Assembly: GCA_024635795.1 (NCBI GenBank)
Contig: JAGXIH010000013.1
Coordinates: 1-64,000, forward strand
Source: Salegentibacter sp.
GTDB lineage: Bacteria > Bacteroidota > Bacteroidia > Flavobacteriales > Flavobacteriaceae
DNA length: 64,000 bases
Reading direction: 5' to 3'
The number at the start of each line of letters is the position of its first letter. Position 1 is the first letter of the stretch. Below are positions 1-7,446 of this stretch, piece after piece. Made by a program: the position numbers and the translations under genes. Under the pieces are notes generated by a model that saw only the letters and a program-made list of their open reading frames with translations, did not search any database and was not told the origin of the DNA.

Positions 1-183
1 CGCTTCGGCAGAATCATTCAACGCAAAAATAAAAGCGTTTAGGGCACAGTTCAGGGGAGTGAGAAACGTAGATTTTTTTCTATTTAGACTAACAACAATT
101 TTTGCATAATGCCAAAATCCCACAACTTTTGGACTTGATCCATTACCTATTGCAAAACCGCCTGAAATTCTAACAAAAAACAA
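1..183. other. intergenic sequence at left edge, no gene recognised
   Basis: No open reading frame of credible length, no tRNA and no repeat is seen in the first 183 bases. The sequence ends in an A-rich stretch that runs into the terminator of the tRNA gene. It could be the upstream part of a gene lying to the left of the window. I see no integrase remnant or duplicated tRNA 3' end that would mark an attachment site. Confidence 0.5.
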
Positions 184-214
184 AAAAATCTCTTCTGAAA
201 AAGAAGAGATTTTT
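184..214 (-). terminator. Rho-independent terminator of the tRNA gene
   Basis: Perfect 13-bp inverted repeat (184-196 with 202-214) with a 5-base loop. On the minus strand the stem ends in a run of T. It starts five bases beyond the tRNA 3' end, so it very likely ends the tRNA transcript. Confidence 0.8.
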
Positions 215-218
215 AGAG

Positions 219-292
219 TAGCGAGAGGGGGGCACGATCCCCCGACCTCCGGGTTATGAATCCGACGCTCTAACCAACTGAGCTACCTCGCC
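219..292 (-). tRNA. tRNA-Met (CAU anticodon), elongator type
   Basis: Read on the minus strand it folds as a 74-base cloverleaf: a 7-bp acceptor stem (with G1-U72 and G7-U66 wobbles), a D arm with GG in the loop, an anticodon loop TTCATAA giving CAU, a 5-base variable loop, a GGGGG/CCCCC T stem and discriminator A73. CCA is not encoded. The paired 1-72 position argues against initiator tRNA, which has a 1-72 mismatch; tRNA-Ile2 (lysidine-modified CAU) cannot be fully excluded. Two oddities are visible: an A-C mismatch at the bottom of the anticodon stem (31-39), and a T loop of ATCGTGC, so the normal T54 and A58 are exchanged for A and T. Confidence 0.9.
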
Positions 293-356
293 ATAACTTT
301 GTAATCTGCCTGCTGGCGTACCTTTTCGGGGAATTGACTGCCCGTAAATGCGGGTG

Positions 357-387
357 CAAATATAAAAACAATTTAGGTTGCCGCAAA
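357..387 (-). promoter_or_regulatory. Bacteroidetes-type promoter for the tRNA gene
   Basis: On the minus strand TTTG (384-387) is followed after 19 bases by TATATTTG (357-364), an exact fit to the TTTG-N19-TAnnTTTG consensus of the Bacteroidetes primary sigma factor. Transcription would start near 350, about 60 bases before the tRNA. Confidence 0.75.
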
Positions 388-473
388 CATTATTTTCTAA
401 AATATTTATTTTGTTTTCTTTTTATCTTTCCAATTAATATCTATATTGCCCGAACTAACTAATAAAACTTAAA

Positions 474-860
474 ATGGAAGAAAAGATCAAGTACGAAATG
501 GAATTTCCCATACACGCTTCTCCTTCTCTATTATATCAATACATTTCCACCCCTTCGGGCTTAAGTGAATGGTATGCCGATAACGTTAATTCCCGTGGTG
601 AGATCTTCACTTTTATCTGGGAAGGTAGTGAAGAGAAGGCCAAGCTGGTAAGTAAAAAAAGCGATGAACGAGTGAAGTTCAAATGGCTTGACGATGAAGA
701 TACTCCATATTTTTTCGAGATCAGGATTCAGGTGGATGATATCACCAAAGATGTTTCAATAATGATTACCGATTATTCCGAAGAAGATGAAATTGATGAA
801 GGAAAAATGCTTTGGGATAATATGATCTCCGATTTAAAACAGGTACTTGGATCGGTTTAA
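474..860 (+). CDS. START-like / SRPBCC-fold domain protein
   Basis: A 128-residue soluble protein consisting of a single START-like (Bet v1 / AHSA1-related) ligand-binding fold: an N-terminal strand and helix containing LLYQYISTPSGLSEWYAD, a run of beta strands in the middle, and a long C-terminal helix with MLWDNMISDLKQVL. Small single-domain proteins of this kind are conserved in flavobacteria; the ligand is unknown. The ATG at 474 gives the usual length. The gene stands alone: the tRNA behind it is on the other strand and a terminator hairpin follows at 886. No signal peptide, so cytoplasmic. The fold assignment is confident, the function is not known. Confidence 0.8.
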   Translation: MEEKIKYEMEFPIHASPSLLYQYISTPSGLSEWYADNVNSRGEIFTFIWEGSEEKAKLVSKKSDERVKFKWLDDEDTPYFFEIRIQVDDITKDVSIMITDYSEEDEIDEGKMLWDNMISDLKQVLGSV

Positions 861-886
861 TATTCAAGAGATAAATATTACCTTTG
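856..886 (+). promoter_or_regulatory. promoter of the class IV aminotransferase gene, overlapping the upstream terminator
   Basis: TTTA at 856-859 and TACCTTTG at 879-886, separated by 19 bases, match the Bacteroidetes promoter pattern. The last base of the -7 element touches the terminator stem that starts at 886, so transcription would begin inside the hairpin. Confidence 0.55.
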
Positions 887-911
887 CCCCCGCCATAAAC
901 GGGGGTTTTTT
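886..911 (+). terminator. Rho-independent terminator after the START-like gene
   Basis: CCCCCG (887-892) pairs with CGGGGG (900-905) around a 7-base loop and is followed by a run of six T. It lies 26 bases after the stop of the gene at 474-860. Confidence 0.75.
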
Positions 912-942
912 ATGCTCTCTTGTCAGTAATTTAAAGTGTTTT

Positions 943-1788
943 ATGATAAATTTAAACGGAAACCTGGTAGAAGACCAGAATGCGAAGCTTTCAGTATTTA
1001 ACCGTGGACTTGCTTATGGGGACTCGGTTTTTGAAACCATTAGGGTGATAAACGGGCAGGTGATGTTTTGGGAAGATCACTATTTTAGATTAATGGCTTC
1101 CATGCGGATCATGAGGATGGAAATCCCGGCCAGTTTTTCTCCTGAATTTCTTGAAGAAAGAATTGAGGAACTAGTTGAAGCAAATGACCTGAAAAATTCG
1201 CCGGCGAGGATCAGGTTTACTGTTTTCAGAAAAGAGGGTGGTTATTACACACCGGCTACCAGAGAGATTGATTATATAATTACCGTATCACCTTTAAAAA
1301 ATGCTTTCTATCTTCTGAATGAGGAGGATTATGAAATTGAGCTTTTTAAAGACCATTATATAACCAGCGGACTTCTGGCTACTATAAAATCCAATAACCG
1401 GGCAGTAAACGTTTTGGGAAGTATCTATGCTTCGGAAAACGATTATAAAAATTGTCTTCTTTTGAATGAGAAGAAGAGTGTGGTGGAAGCTTTAAACGGA
1501 AACCTATTTGTTGTGAAGGGAAAAACAATAAAAACCCCGCCATTGACTGATGGCGCTTTAAATGGAATAACCCGTAAAAAACTACTAGAGGTTTTAAAAG
1601 ATTTACCGGAATATACCCTGGAAGAAGCTTCTGTCTCACCTTTTGAACTTCAGAAGGCGGATGAGTTATTTATAACCAATGTGGTGGTGGGTATCCAGCC
1701 CATTACCAAATACCGCAAGAAAATTTTTGATAATACAGTTGCCAGGGACTTGCTTTCAAAACTAAACGTGAAATCGCGTTTGGGCTAA
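943..1788 (+). CDS. aminotransferase class IV (PabC/IlvE-type fold)
   Basis: A 281-residue PLP enzyme of fold type IV. Seen: the N-terminal motif FNRGLAYGDSVFETIR, the Lys-bearing segment IKSNNRAVN (Schiff-base Lys), the motif VVEALNGNLFVV, which places the Glu that contacts the PLP nitrogen, and GITRKKLLEV near the C-terminus. The family contains 4-amino-4-deoxychorismate lyase (PabC), branched-chain and D-amino-acid aminotransferases; the size and single-copy context fit PabC best, but the substrate cannot be read from the sequence. The frame is open back to 847, but that region contains the terminator and promoter at 856-911, so I take the ATG at 943. The convergent yqgE gene overlaps its end by 4 bases. 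Confidence 0.85.
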   Translation: MINLNGNLVEDQNAKLSVFNRGLAYGDSVFETIRVINGQVMFWEDHYFRLMASMRIMRMEIPASFSPEFLEERIEELVEANDLKNSPARIRFTVFRKEGGYYTPATREIDYIITVSPLKNAFYLLNEEDYEIELFKDHYITSGLLATIKSNNRAVNVLGSIYASENDYKNCLLLNEKKSVVEALNGNLFVVKGKTIKTPPLTDGALNGITRKKLLEVLKDLPEYTLEEASVSPFELQKADELFITNVVVGIQPITKYRKKIFDNTVARDLLSKLNVKSRLG

Positions 1789-2345
1789 TTGTAAGTAGGA
1801 TTCTCGGGCGCATTAGACCATAAAAGGTAATCTCCGCCTAGTTGCATCATTTTGTCTTTCCAGAAGGAGATATATGGTCTCTCAATTACTTCGGAAGAAT
1901 GTTCATTTGTGGTGATGATCCAGGAATGTGAATTGAGTTCTTCTTTAAGTTGTTCTGCTTCCCAACCTGAATATCCCAGGAAGAACCTGATCTGCTTTTC
2001 TGATATCTTACCTTTCCCGATAAGGTCTATTACTACATCAAAATCTCCTCCCCAATATATTCCATTAGCGATTTCAATACTTTCAGGAATCAATTCGGGC
2101 ACTTTATGTATAAAGTACAGGTTATCCTGTTCTACAGGTCCGCCATTATAAATTTTGAAATTAGAATCTAATTCGGGAATAAGGTCTTTTAGGTTGAAAT
2201 CGAGAATTTTATTCAGGATAAAACCAACGGAACCTTTTTCGGAATGATCGGCAAGTAAGACTACAGAGCGGTTAAATGCGACATCCCCAATTATAGAAGG
2301 TTCTGCTACTAAAAGATGGCCTTTGGTTGGTTTTAAAGCTATCAT
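1785..2345 (-). CDS. YqgE/AlgH family protein
   Basis: A protein of the YqgE/AlgH family (formerly DUF179), about 186 residues from the chosen ATG at 2345. The frame stays open upstream to 2396, but family members begin just before the motif KGHLLVAEPSI, which fits the internal ATG. Typical features: FNRSVVLLADHSEKGSVGFILN near the N-terminus, the NGGPV motif, and the C-terminal FFLGYSGWEAEQLKEEL followed by the W-rich segment. The biochemical function is not established; AlgH was named for an effect on alginate genes in Pseudomonas, and its structure shows no catalytic site. It is convergent with the aminotransferase gene, sharing 4 bases at the stops. Confidence 0.9.
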   Translation of the reverse strand: MIALKPTKGHLLVAEPSIIGDVAFNRSVVLLADHSEKGSVGFILNKILDFNLKDLIPELDSNFKIYNGGPVEQDNLYFIHKVPELIPESIEIANGIYWGGDFDVVIDLIGKGKISEKQIRFFLGYSGWEAEQLKEELNSHSWIITTNEHSSEVIERPYISFWKDKMMQLGGDYLLWSNAPENPTYN

Positions 2346-2413
2346 AACAGGATTCTTTTTATCTAAGCTACTATTTATTTGAAAAAAATCAAACAATTAA
2401 ACAAAATTTTTGC

Positions 2414-2443
2414 ATAAAAAAAGCCTTCCGCAAGGAAGGCTTC
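2414..2443 (-). terminator. Rho-independent terminator of the HU gene
   Basis: The inverted repeat GGAAGCCTTCC / GGAAGGCTT reads on the minus strand as a GC-rich hairpin followed by seven T, 25 bases after the HU stop codon. Confidence 0.85.
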
Positions 2444-2467
2444 CTAATTTCGTACTAATACAATTTA

Positions 2468-2740
2468 TTAGTTTACAGCTTTCTGCAGGTCAGCTCCGGC
2501 TTTAAATTTTACTACGTTTTTAGCAGCAATTTTAATAGTTTTTCCGGTTTGTGGGTTTCTTCCTTCACGAGCAGCTCTTTTAGAAACTGACCAGGAGCCA
2601 AATCCTACAAGAGATACACGGTCTCCTTTTTTAAGTGACTTCTCAACATTTTCTAGAAAAGATTCTAAGGCTTTTTTTGCTGCTGCTTTAGAGATTCCAG
2701 CATTTTCAGCCATTGCATCGATTAAATCTGTTTTGTTCAT
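2468..2740 (-). CDS. hup: HU-family DNA-binding protein
   Basis: A 90-residue histone-like nucleoid protein. It starts [18 protein letters not shown], carries the HU signature [22 protein letters not shown], which forms the DNA-embracing beta arm and its Pro tip, and ends in the conserved helix [14 protein letters not shown] dimers bend and constrain DNA and help replication, recombination and transcription. The length is exactly that of bacterial HU, without the Lys/Pro-rich tail found in some Bacteroidetes homologues. It is monocistronic, with its own promoter (2792-2821) and a strong terminator (2414-2443). Confidence 0.97.
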   Translation of the reverse strand: MNKTDLIDAMAENAGISKAAAKKALESFLENVEKSLKKGDRVSLVGFGSWSVSKRAAREGRNPQTGKTIKIAAKNVVKFKAGADLQKAVN

Positions 2741-2791
2741 AATTTGAATTTTAAATAAATTGTTGGTTAAACATTCTGTTAAATTGCTCTA

Positions 2792-2821
2792 CAAATTTAT
2801 ATGGAATTCTTTCCCGTGCAA
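2792..2821 (-). promoter_or_regulatory. Bacteroidetes-type promoter of the HU gene
   Basis: On the minus strand TTG (2819-2821) and TAAATTTG (2792-2799) are separated by exactly 19 bases. The predicted start near 2786 gives a leader of about 45 bases before the HU ATG. Confidence 0.75.
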
Positions 2822-2852
2822 GTAATAACAAGGGAAAAGCCTCTTATTGTTA

Positions 2853-2882
2853 ATAACTTTAACCTTTTGTTAATAAAGTTAT
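2853..2882. repeat. 9-bp inverted repeat between HU and fmt
   Basis: ATAACTTTA (2853-2861) and TAAAGTTAT (2874-2882) form a perfect but AT-rich stem with a 12-base loop, 44 bases after the fmt stop. It may weakly terminate fmt, but has no T run and low stability. Confidence 0.3.
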
Positions 2883-2925
2883 GTAAGTTTTTTAGATTTT
2901 TAGCTCCTTCAGTGGTGATAAGGGT

Positions 2926-3873
2926 TTACAGGAATTTTGCCTCATCGGAGAATTTAAATCCGTTTAAAAGATCTTTTACCTTCATTTTTCTTTTCCCCGG
3001 AAGCTGGATTTCATCTATTTTTAAAAAGCCTTTTTTTAGAGCTACTTTTAGGTTCTTATCTTCTATTAGGATTTTACCCTCAGCGAGATCATGTACAGCA
3101 GACTCTTTATGGCAATCAAAGATTTTTACCTTGAATTCCTCTCCATTGTTTTTAAGAATACACCAGGCCGCCGGATATGGATTTAGACCGCGAATATGAT
3201 TATAAACATTATCCAAATCCTGAGTCCAGTCTATTTTCGTGTTTTCCCTGCTTAGTTTAGGAGCTTCTTTTAAGGTAGTGCTTTCCACCTGTGGTGTAGG
3301 CTTTACTTCTCCTTCTTCAATTTGCTGAAGGGTTTTTGTGATCAATTTAGCACCGGTATGCATTAGCTTGTCGTCGAGTTCGCCCACTGTTTCCTCTGGA
3401 GCGATTTCAACTTCTTCCTGGAGAATCATGGCCCCGGTATCTATTTTTTTATCTAAAAAGAAAGTGGAAACTCCTGTGGTTTTTTCTCCGTTCATAATTG
3501 CCCAGTTAATCGGGGCGGCTCCACGGTATTGAGGCAGGAGGGAAGCGTGTAGGTTAAATGTGCCTTTTTTGGGCATTGCCCAAACCACTCTTGGGAGCAT
3601 CCTGAAAGCGACCACCACCTGTACATCGGCCTGCAGCTCTCTAAGATCTTCCAGAAAGTCTTCAGATTTCAGATTTATTGGTTGTAAGACCTTTAAATTA
3701 TTTTCTACTGCGAATTTTTTCACGGCACTTTCCTGGAGTTTACGGCCACGGCCTGCGGGTTTATCGGGTGCAGTAATGACCCCAACAACATTAAATCCAT
3801 TTTTAAGAATTTCTTTCAGGCAATGCACCGCGAATTGCGGGGTACCCATAAAAACTATTTTCAGGTCTTTCAT
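2926..3873 (-). CDS. fmt: methionyl-tRNA formyltransferase
   Basis: Transfers a formyl group from 10-formyl-tetrahydrofolate to initiator Met-tRNA, needed for normal translation start. At 315 residues it matches the family. Seen: N-terminal IVFMGTPQFAVHCL, the folate-site motif NLHASLLPQYRGAAPINWAI with the catalytic Asn/His pair and SLLP loop, then DTGAMI, and a C-terminal OB-like tRNA-binding domain with LRGLNPYPAAW and GFLKIDEIQLPGKRKM. The reading frame begins with a TTG codon directly before the ATG at 3873; I choose the ATG, which overlaps the recQ stop as TGATG and implies translational coupling. It is the third gene of the minus-strand run NadR-like / recQ / fmt. Confidence 0.96.
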   Translation of the reverse strand: MKDLKIVFMGTPQFAVHCLKEILKNGFNVVGVITAPDKPAGRGRKLQESAVKKFAVENNLKVLQPINLKSEDFLEDLRELQADVQVVVAFRMLPRVVWAMPKKGTFNLHASLLPQYRGAAPINWAIMNGEKTTGVSTFFLDKKIDTGAMILQEEVEIAPEETVGELDDKLMHTGAKLITKTLQQIEEGEVKPTPQVESTTLKEAPKLSRENTKIDWTQDLDNVYNHIRGLNPYPAAWCILKNNGEEFKVKIFDCHKESAVHDLAEGKILIEDKNLKVALKKGFLKIDEIQLPGKRKMKVKDLLNGFKFSDEAKFL

Positions 3874-5774
3874 CAATTTTTAATTTTGTAGGCATTTGTT
3901 TTAGTGCGATAAATTATTCCTTTTTCGGCTAAAAGTCGCAAAACTTCCAGCACGTGGGCTTCCGGATAATTTACATTTTGGGTTATATCGCGGGAAGTAC
4001 TTTCTTTCTGCTTTAAAAGAGGCATAATTTCCCTGTAGATATTATTCATTTCTGTTCGGGTTAAGGCTTTTTTGGTTGCGGTACAAACCGAACATATTCC
4101 ACAGTCCTCCACGTTTTTCTCACCAAAATACTCCAGTAATTGCCGGCTGCGACAAACTTTCTTATTTGCTATGTAGTCCAGGATAGCCTGAATATTGGTT
4201 TCTTTAGTTTTTTTCTGTTCTTTTATGTAAGCTGAAAAAGGGTTAATAGTAGTGTCATCCTCCCGCGGCATCCAAAATGTAATATTGGCATCGTGTTTAG
4301 CATGGGAGAAATCTGCGATTCCCTGTTGCTGAAGTTCTTCCAAAAGATGCAGGGCTTCCTTTTCATTTATTCCGGTTTTATCTGAAATAGTACTTAGGTT
4401 AATCCCGGTTTGGTTTTCCAGGATCCCGCCATAGGTTCGCAGGATAGCCTTTGCCAGCAGACTGTATTTTGGATTCTCCTCGAGAAAATACTGTAATTGT
4501 CTGCCCGAAACAATAAACTGTAACTCCGTTTTTTTATAAAATTGTTCAGAGAGTTTTAGAATTCCGCAGCGATCCAGCACCTGAAGGGCATTATAGGCTT
4601 TTATAGTATTAAATTGATAATGCTGACAAAACTGTCCGAAATTAAAATCGTGACTTGTATTTTCTCCTTCTCCGTATGCGATCCTGAAATAAGAATTTAA
4701 TTTCCGGTATACCAGTTTTACATCTGCAACATCTGGGATTCCAGCCAGAAACTGATTTTTTAAAACCGGAATGTCGCTGGTGTGGGTAATAATAGTTGCA
4801 GCGGCTGGTTTTTCATCACGCCCTGCCCGGCCAGCCTCCTGGAAATAACTTTCAATGGATTCGGGAAGATTCAGATGGAGTACTTGCCTAACATCGGGCT
4901 TATCTATACCCATTCCAAAGGCTGTGGTAGCGACTATAATATTGATTTTATTGTCCAGCCAATTTTGAAGTTTTTTTTGCTTCTCTTCAAACTTTAATCC
5001 GCCGTGAAAGGTTTCTGCTTTATAATTATTTTTTTTTAGGAAAGTAGTGGCTTCAATGGTTGCTTTCCGGCTCCTCACATAAATAATAGCCGATTCTTCT
5101 TTTTTGTTTAAGAGCTGTAATAAGCGGTGATTTTTATCTTCAGCATTTAAAACATTGTAAGCCAGATTTTTTCTGAAAAAAGATTGCTTGAAAACTTCAG
5201 CATCTTTTAATTCAAGTTGGGTCACAATATCTTCTACCACTTTCGGGGTGGCAGTAGCGGTAAGGCCCATTAACGGGACTTCGGGTTTAAGTTTTTTAAG
5301 AATATTCACATTTCGGTATGCCGGCCTGAAATCGTGACCCCATTGCGAAATACAATGCGCCTCATCTACAGCGATAAGGTTAACATTCATTCGTTTTATT
5401 CGTTCCTGGACTAATTCCTGCTGAAGTCTTTCCGGAGATAGGTATAGAAATTTATAATTTCCGTAGATGCAATTATCCAAAGCGGCATCCAGATCCTGAA
5501 AAGAGATCCCTCCGGTAAGTGCCATGGCCTTAATGCCTTTATTCTTCAACGCATTTACCTGGTCTTGCATTAACGCGATAAGGGGGGAGACCACAATACA
5601 AATTCCTTCGCGGTATAGCGCCGGCACCTGGAAACAAACCGATTTTCCCCCGCCGGTTGGGAGAAGGGCAATAACATCTTTATTTTGTAATGCAGCCTCA
5701 ATAATTGGCCACTGCATAGGTCTGAAGGATTTATGCCCCCAGTATTTTTCTAATATGTGTGTGGCTTGCTGCAA
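3873..5774 (-). CDS. recQ: ATP-dependent DNA helicase RecQ
   Basis: A 3'-5' helicase of superfamily 2 used in recombination and stalled-fork repair. The 633 residues show helicase motif 0 and Walker A (FRPMQWPIIEA, LLPTGGGKSVCFQVPAL), the DEAH box (AVDEAHCISQWGHDFRP), motif III GLTATATP, motif VI with QEAGRAGRDEKPA, and the RecQ-Ct zinc region with four Cys (one CR, then CGICSVC). After the winged helix the C-terminus (about residues 580-633) looks like a small extra winged helix; I do not see an HRDC domain. The start is TTG at 5774: an in-frame TGA lies four codons upstream, and the first ATG would remove the conserved N-terminal Tyr/Phe-rich motif. It follows the NadR-like gene by 5 bases. 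Confidence 0.94.
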   Translation of the reverse strand: MQQATHILEKYWGHKSFRPMQWPIIEAALQNKDVIALLPTGGGKSVCFQVPALYREGICIVVSPLIALMQDQVNALKNKGIKAMALTGGISFQDLDAALDNCIYGNYKFLYLSPERLQQELVQERIKRMNVNLIAVDEAHCISQWGHDFRPAYRNVNILKKLKPEVPLMGLTATATPKVVEDIVTQLELKDAEVFKQSFFRKNLAYNVLNAEDKNHRLLQLLNKKEESAIIYVRSRKATIEATTFLKKNNYKAETFHGGLKFEEKQKKLQNWLDNKINIIVATTAFGMGIDKPDVRQVLHLNLPESIESYFQEAGRAGRDEKPAAATIITHTSDIPVLKNQFLAGIPDVADVKLVYRKLNSYFRIAYGEGENTSHDFNFGQFCQHYQFNTIKAYNALQVLDRCGILKLSEQFYKKTELQFIVSGRQLQYFLEENPKYSLLAKAILRTYGGILENQTGINLSTISDKTGINEKEALHLLEELQQQGIADFSHAKHDANITFWMPREDDTTINPFSAYIKEQKKTKETNIQAILDYIANKKVCRSRQLLEYFGEKNVEDCGICSVCTATKKALTRTEMNNIYREIMPLLKQKESTSRDITQNVNYPEAHVLEVLRLLAEKGIIYRTKTNAYKIKN

Positions 5775-5779
5775 ATATG

Positions 5780-6319
5780 TTATTCATCAATTGTCTTTAA
5801 AATAAATTCCAATCGCTCTCTTACAGTAACTTTTGGTACCTCAACAGGAGTGTAGCCGTAAATTTTATAGGTTTCCATAAGATAACTGGAAATGCGCCTG
5901 GATTCATTAAAAGATTCATATCGTTCATTATCGCTCACATAGATTTGCGGCCAGGGAGGTAAGATAAAAATTTTATCGTAGAGGTGATTCTTACAGGCCT
6001 CAATAAATTCTGATGGATAACTCGTATTGAAATATTCCATATAAGCGAGGACATCGGGAATTCCGCGGTCAATAAATACCGTTGTGGCCGGGAGCATATC
6101 GGCTTCTTTATGTTGCACGATTCGTCCCTCCAGCAATTTTTCGCTAAAAAGTAAGGGTTTATCCAGAAATAGTTGGTCTATACCTTGTTTTTGGGCTTCC
6201 AGGGTAACCTGTCTTGAGATCTCGTGTAAGCATTCGTGGCCCTGGGCCTCTAACATTCGGATGATGGATGATTTGCCGGTGCCGGGGCCGCCAGTTATCA
6301 CAATTTTTTTTGTTTTCAC
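5780..6319 (-). CDS. NadR-like AAA ATPase / nucleotide kinase (AAA_28)
   Basis: A 179-residue P-loop protein. It begins with IVITGGPGTGKSSII (Walker A), has a DRGIPDVLAYMEY segment like the substrate-binding part of nucleoside and ribosylnicotinamide kinases, and an ERYESFNESRRI lid region. It matches the AAA_28 family, which includes the kinase domain of NadR; the substrate here is unknown. The start is GTG at 6319, since no ATG lies before the Walker A motif. It is the first gene of a likely operon with recQ (5-base gap) and fmt, and is divergent from the DUF493 gene. Confidence 0.8.
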   Translation of the reverse strand: MKTKKIVITGGPGTGKSSIIRMLEAQGHECLHEISRQVTLEAQKQGIDQLFLDKPLLFSEKLLEGRIVQHKEADMLPATTVFIDRGIPDVLAYMEYFNTSYPSEFIEACKNHLYDKIFILPPWPQIYVSDNERYESFNESRRISSYLMETYKIYGYTPVEVPKVTVRERLEFILKTIDE

Positions 6320-6370
6320 GCTGCAAATTTCGTCATTTGTATCCGATTATAAAAATATAACCAATCTATG

Positions 6371-6378
6371 TATCTTTG
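6371..6378 (+). promoter_or_regulatory. -7 promoter element of the DUF493 gene
   Basis: TATCTTTG fits the TAnnTTTG -7 consensus. No good TTTG is found at the expected distance upstream, so this is a half-supported promoter. It would start transcription close to 6384, about 20 bases before the ATG at 6405. Confidence 0.45.
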
Positions 6379-6404
6379 CATTTATAAATGAAGAAAGAAA
6401 ACTT

Positions 6405-6698
6405 ATGAGCGAAGCAAGTAATCCGGAAGAATTTTACGCTAAACTTAAAGCACAGCTGCACGATACCTCACTTTGGCCTACTGAATATCTTTATAAATTC
6501 ATCGTTCCTACCAGAGAGGAAAAAGTTGAGAAAATTGAAATTATTTTCAATAATATGGGAGCAGTGATCACTACCAAAAAATCTAAAAACGGCAAATATA
6601 CAAGTGTATCCATAAATGTGAGGATGAGAAATCCCGATGCCGTAATCGAAAAATACAAAGAAGTTGCCAGTAATGTAGAGGGCGTAATTTCTCTGTAA
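6405..6698 (+). CDS. DUF493 (YbeD-like) family protein
   Basis: A 97-residue protein of the DUF493 / YbeD family: a small alpha-beta domain resembling ACT-like regulatory folds. Seen: LWPTEYLYKFIVPT, the middle strand SKNGKYTSVSINVRM and the C-terminal helix VIEKYKEVASNVEGVISL. The reading frame is open far upstream, antisense to the NadR-like gene, but the family starts at the ATG at 6405, just after a -7 promoter element. An ATG at 6388 hits a stop after six codons. Its exact role is not known. Confidence 0.85.
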   Translation: MSEASNPEEFYAKLKAQLHDTSLWPTEYLYKFIVPTREEKVEKIEIIFNNMGAVITTKKSKNGKYTSVSINVRMRNPDAVIEKYKEVASNVEGVISL

Positions 6699-6795
6699 CG
6701 ATTAAAAGTTTTGATATCGGATTATTTCCGGATAATATTTAGTATTTTGCAGCGATTAACTTCTACATAAAAGTATCACCTTATAAATTTCAATT

Positions 6796-7431
6796 TTGAC
6801 ACACGCATTAGAATATAACTCTGAAAGGAGCCACCTTATTATTCCTGAATACGGCAGGCATTTACAAAAAATGGTAGATCATGCCATAAGCATAGAAGAT
6901 GAAAAGGAGCGCAACAAAGTAGCCAGGTCTATCATTGCCGTTATGGGAAATATGAATCCGCACTTAAGGGATGTATCCGATTTTCAGCATAAACTTTGGG
7001 ATCAATTATTCATTATCAGTGACTTTAAACTTGATGTGGAATCTCCCTTTCCAAAACCAACCAGGGAAATGCTATCTGAGCGTCCCGAAATGCTTGAATA
7101 CCCTCAGAACTTTCCCAAATATCGTTTCTACGGAAACAATATTAAGCGAATGATCGATGAAGCAATAAAATATGAAGAAGGACCATTAAAGGAGGCTTTG
7201 GTTTTGTCTATTGCAAATCATATGAAAAAATCTTATCTCAATTGGAATCGAGATTCTGTTGAAGATCAGGTGATTTTCGACCATTTAAATGAGCTAAGCA
7301 ATGGTGCTATAAACCTAAAAAATACAGATGAAGATCTTAGCGAGGCAGCTAATTTATTGCGCAATAAGAAAAAGCATACCAAGGCACCTTCTAAAAAATC
7401 TAATCGTGGCAAAGGTCGCAAGCGTCACTAA
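6796..7431 (+). CDS. DUF4290 domain protein
   Basis: A 211-residue protein of the Bacteroidetes-restricted family DUF4290, of unknown function. Seen: the conserved N-terminal segment LIIPEYGRHLQKMVDHA, the middle motif PRYRFYGNNIKRMI-like helix, and a strongly basic C-terminal tail (about residues 190-211, many Lys and Arg) that could bind nucleic acid or ribosomes. It has no signal peptide or membrane segment. The start is a TTG at 6796, as no in-frame ATG precedes the conserved region. It lies 15 bases before murA on the same strand, so the two are probably co-transcribed. Confidence 0.85.
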   Translation: MTHALEYNSERSHLIIPEYGRHLQKMVDHAISIEDEKERNKVARSIIAVMGNMNPHLRDVSDFQHKLWDQLFIISDFKLDVESPFPKPTREMLSERPEMLEYPQNFPKYRFYGNNIKRMIDEAIKYEEGPLKEALVLSIANHMKKSYLNWNRDSVEDQVIFDHLNELSNGAINLKNTDEDLSEAANLLRNKKKHTKAPSKKSNRGKGRKRH

Positions 7432-7446
7432 AATCTTGTAATTTTC

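Noticed and set aside
1-300. Integration site at the tRNA gene
   Set aside because: No integrase, no duplicated tRNA 3' end and no mobile gene in the flanks.
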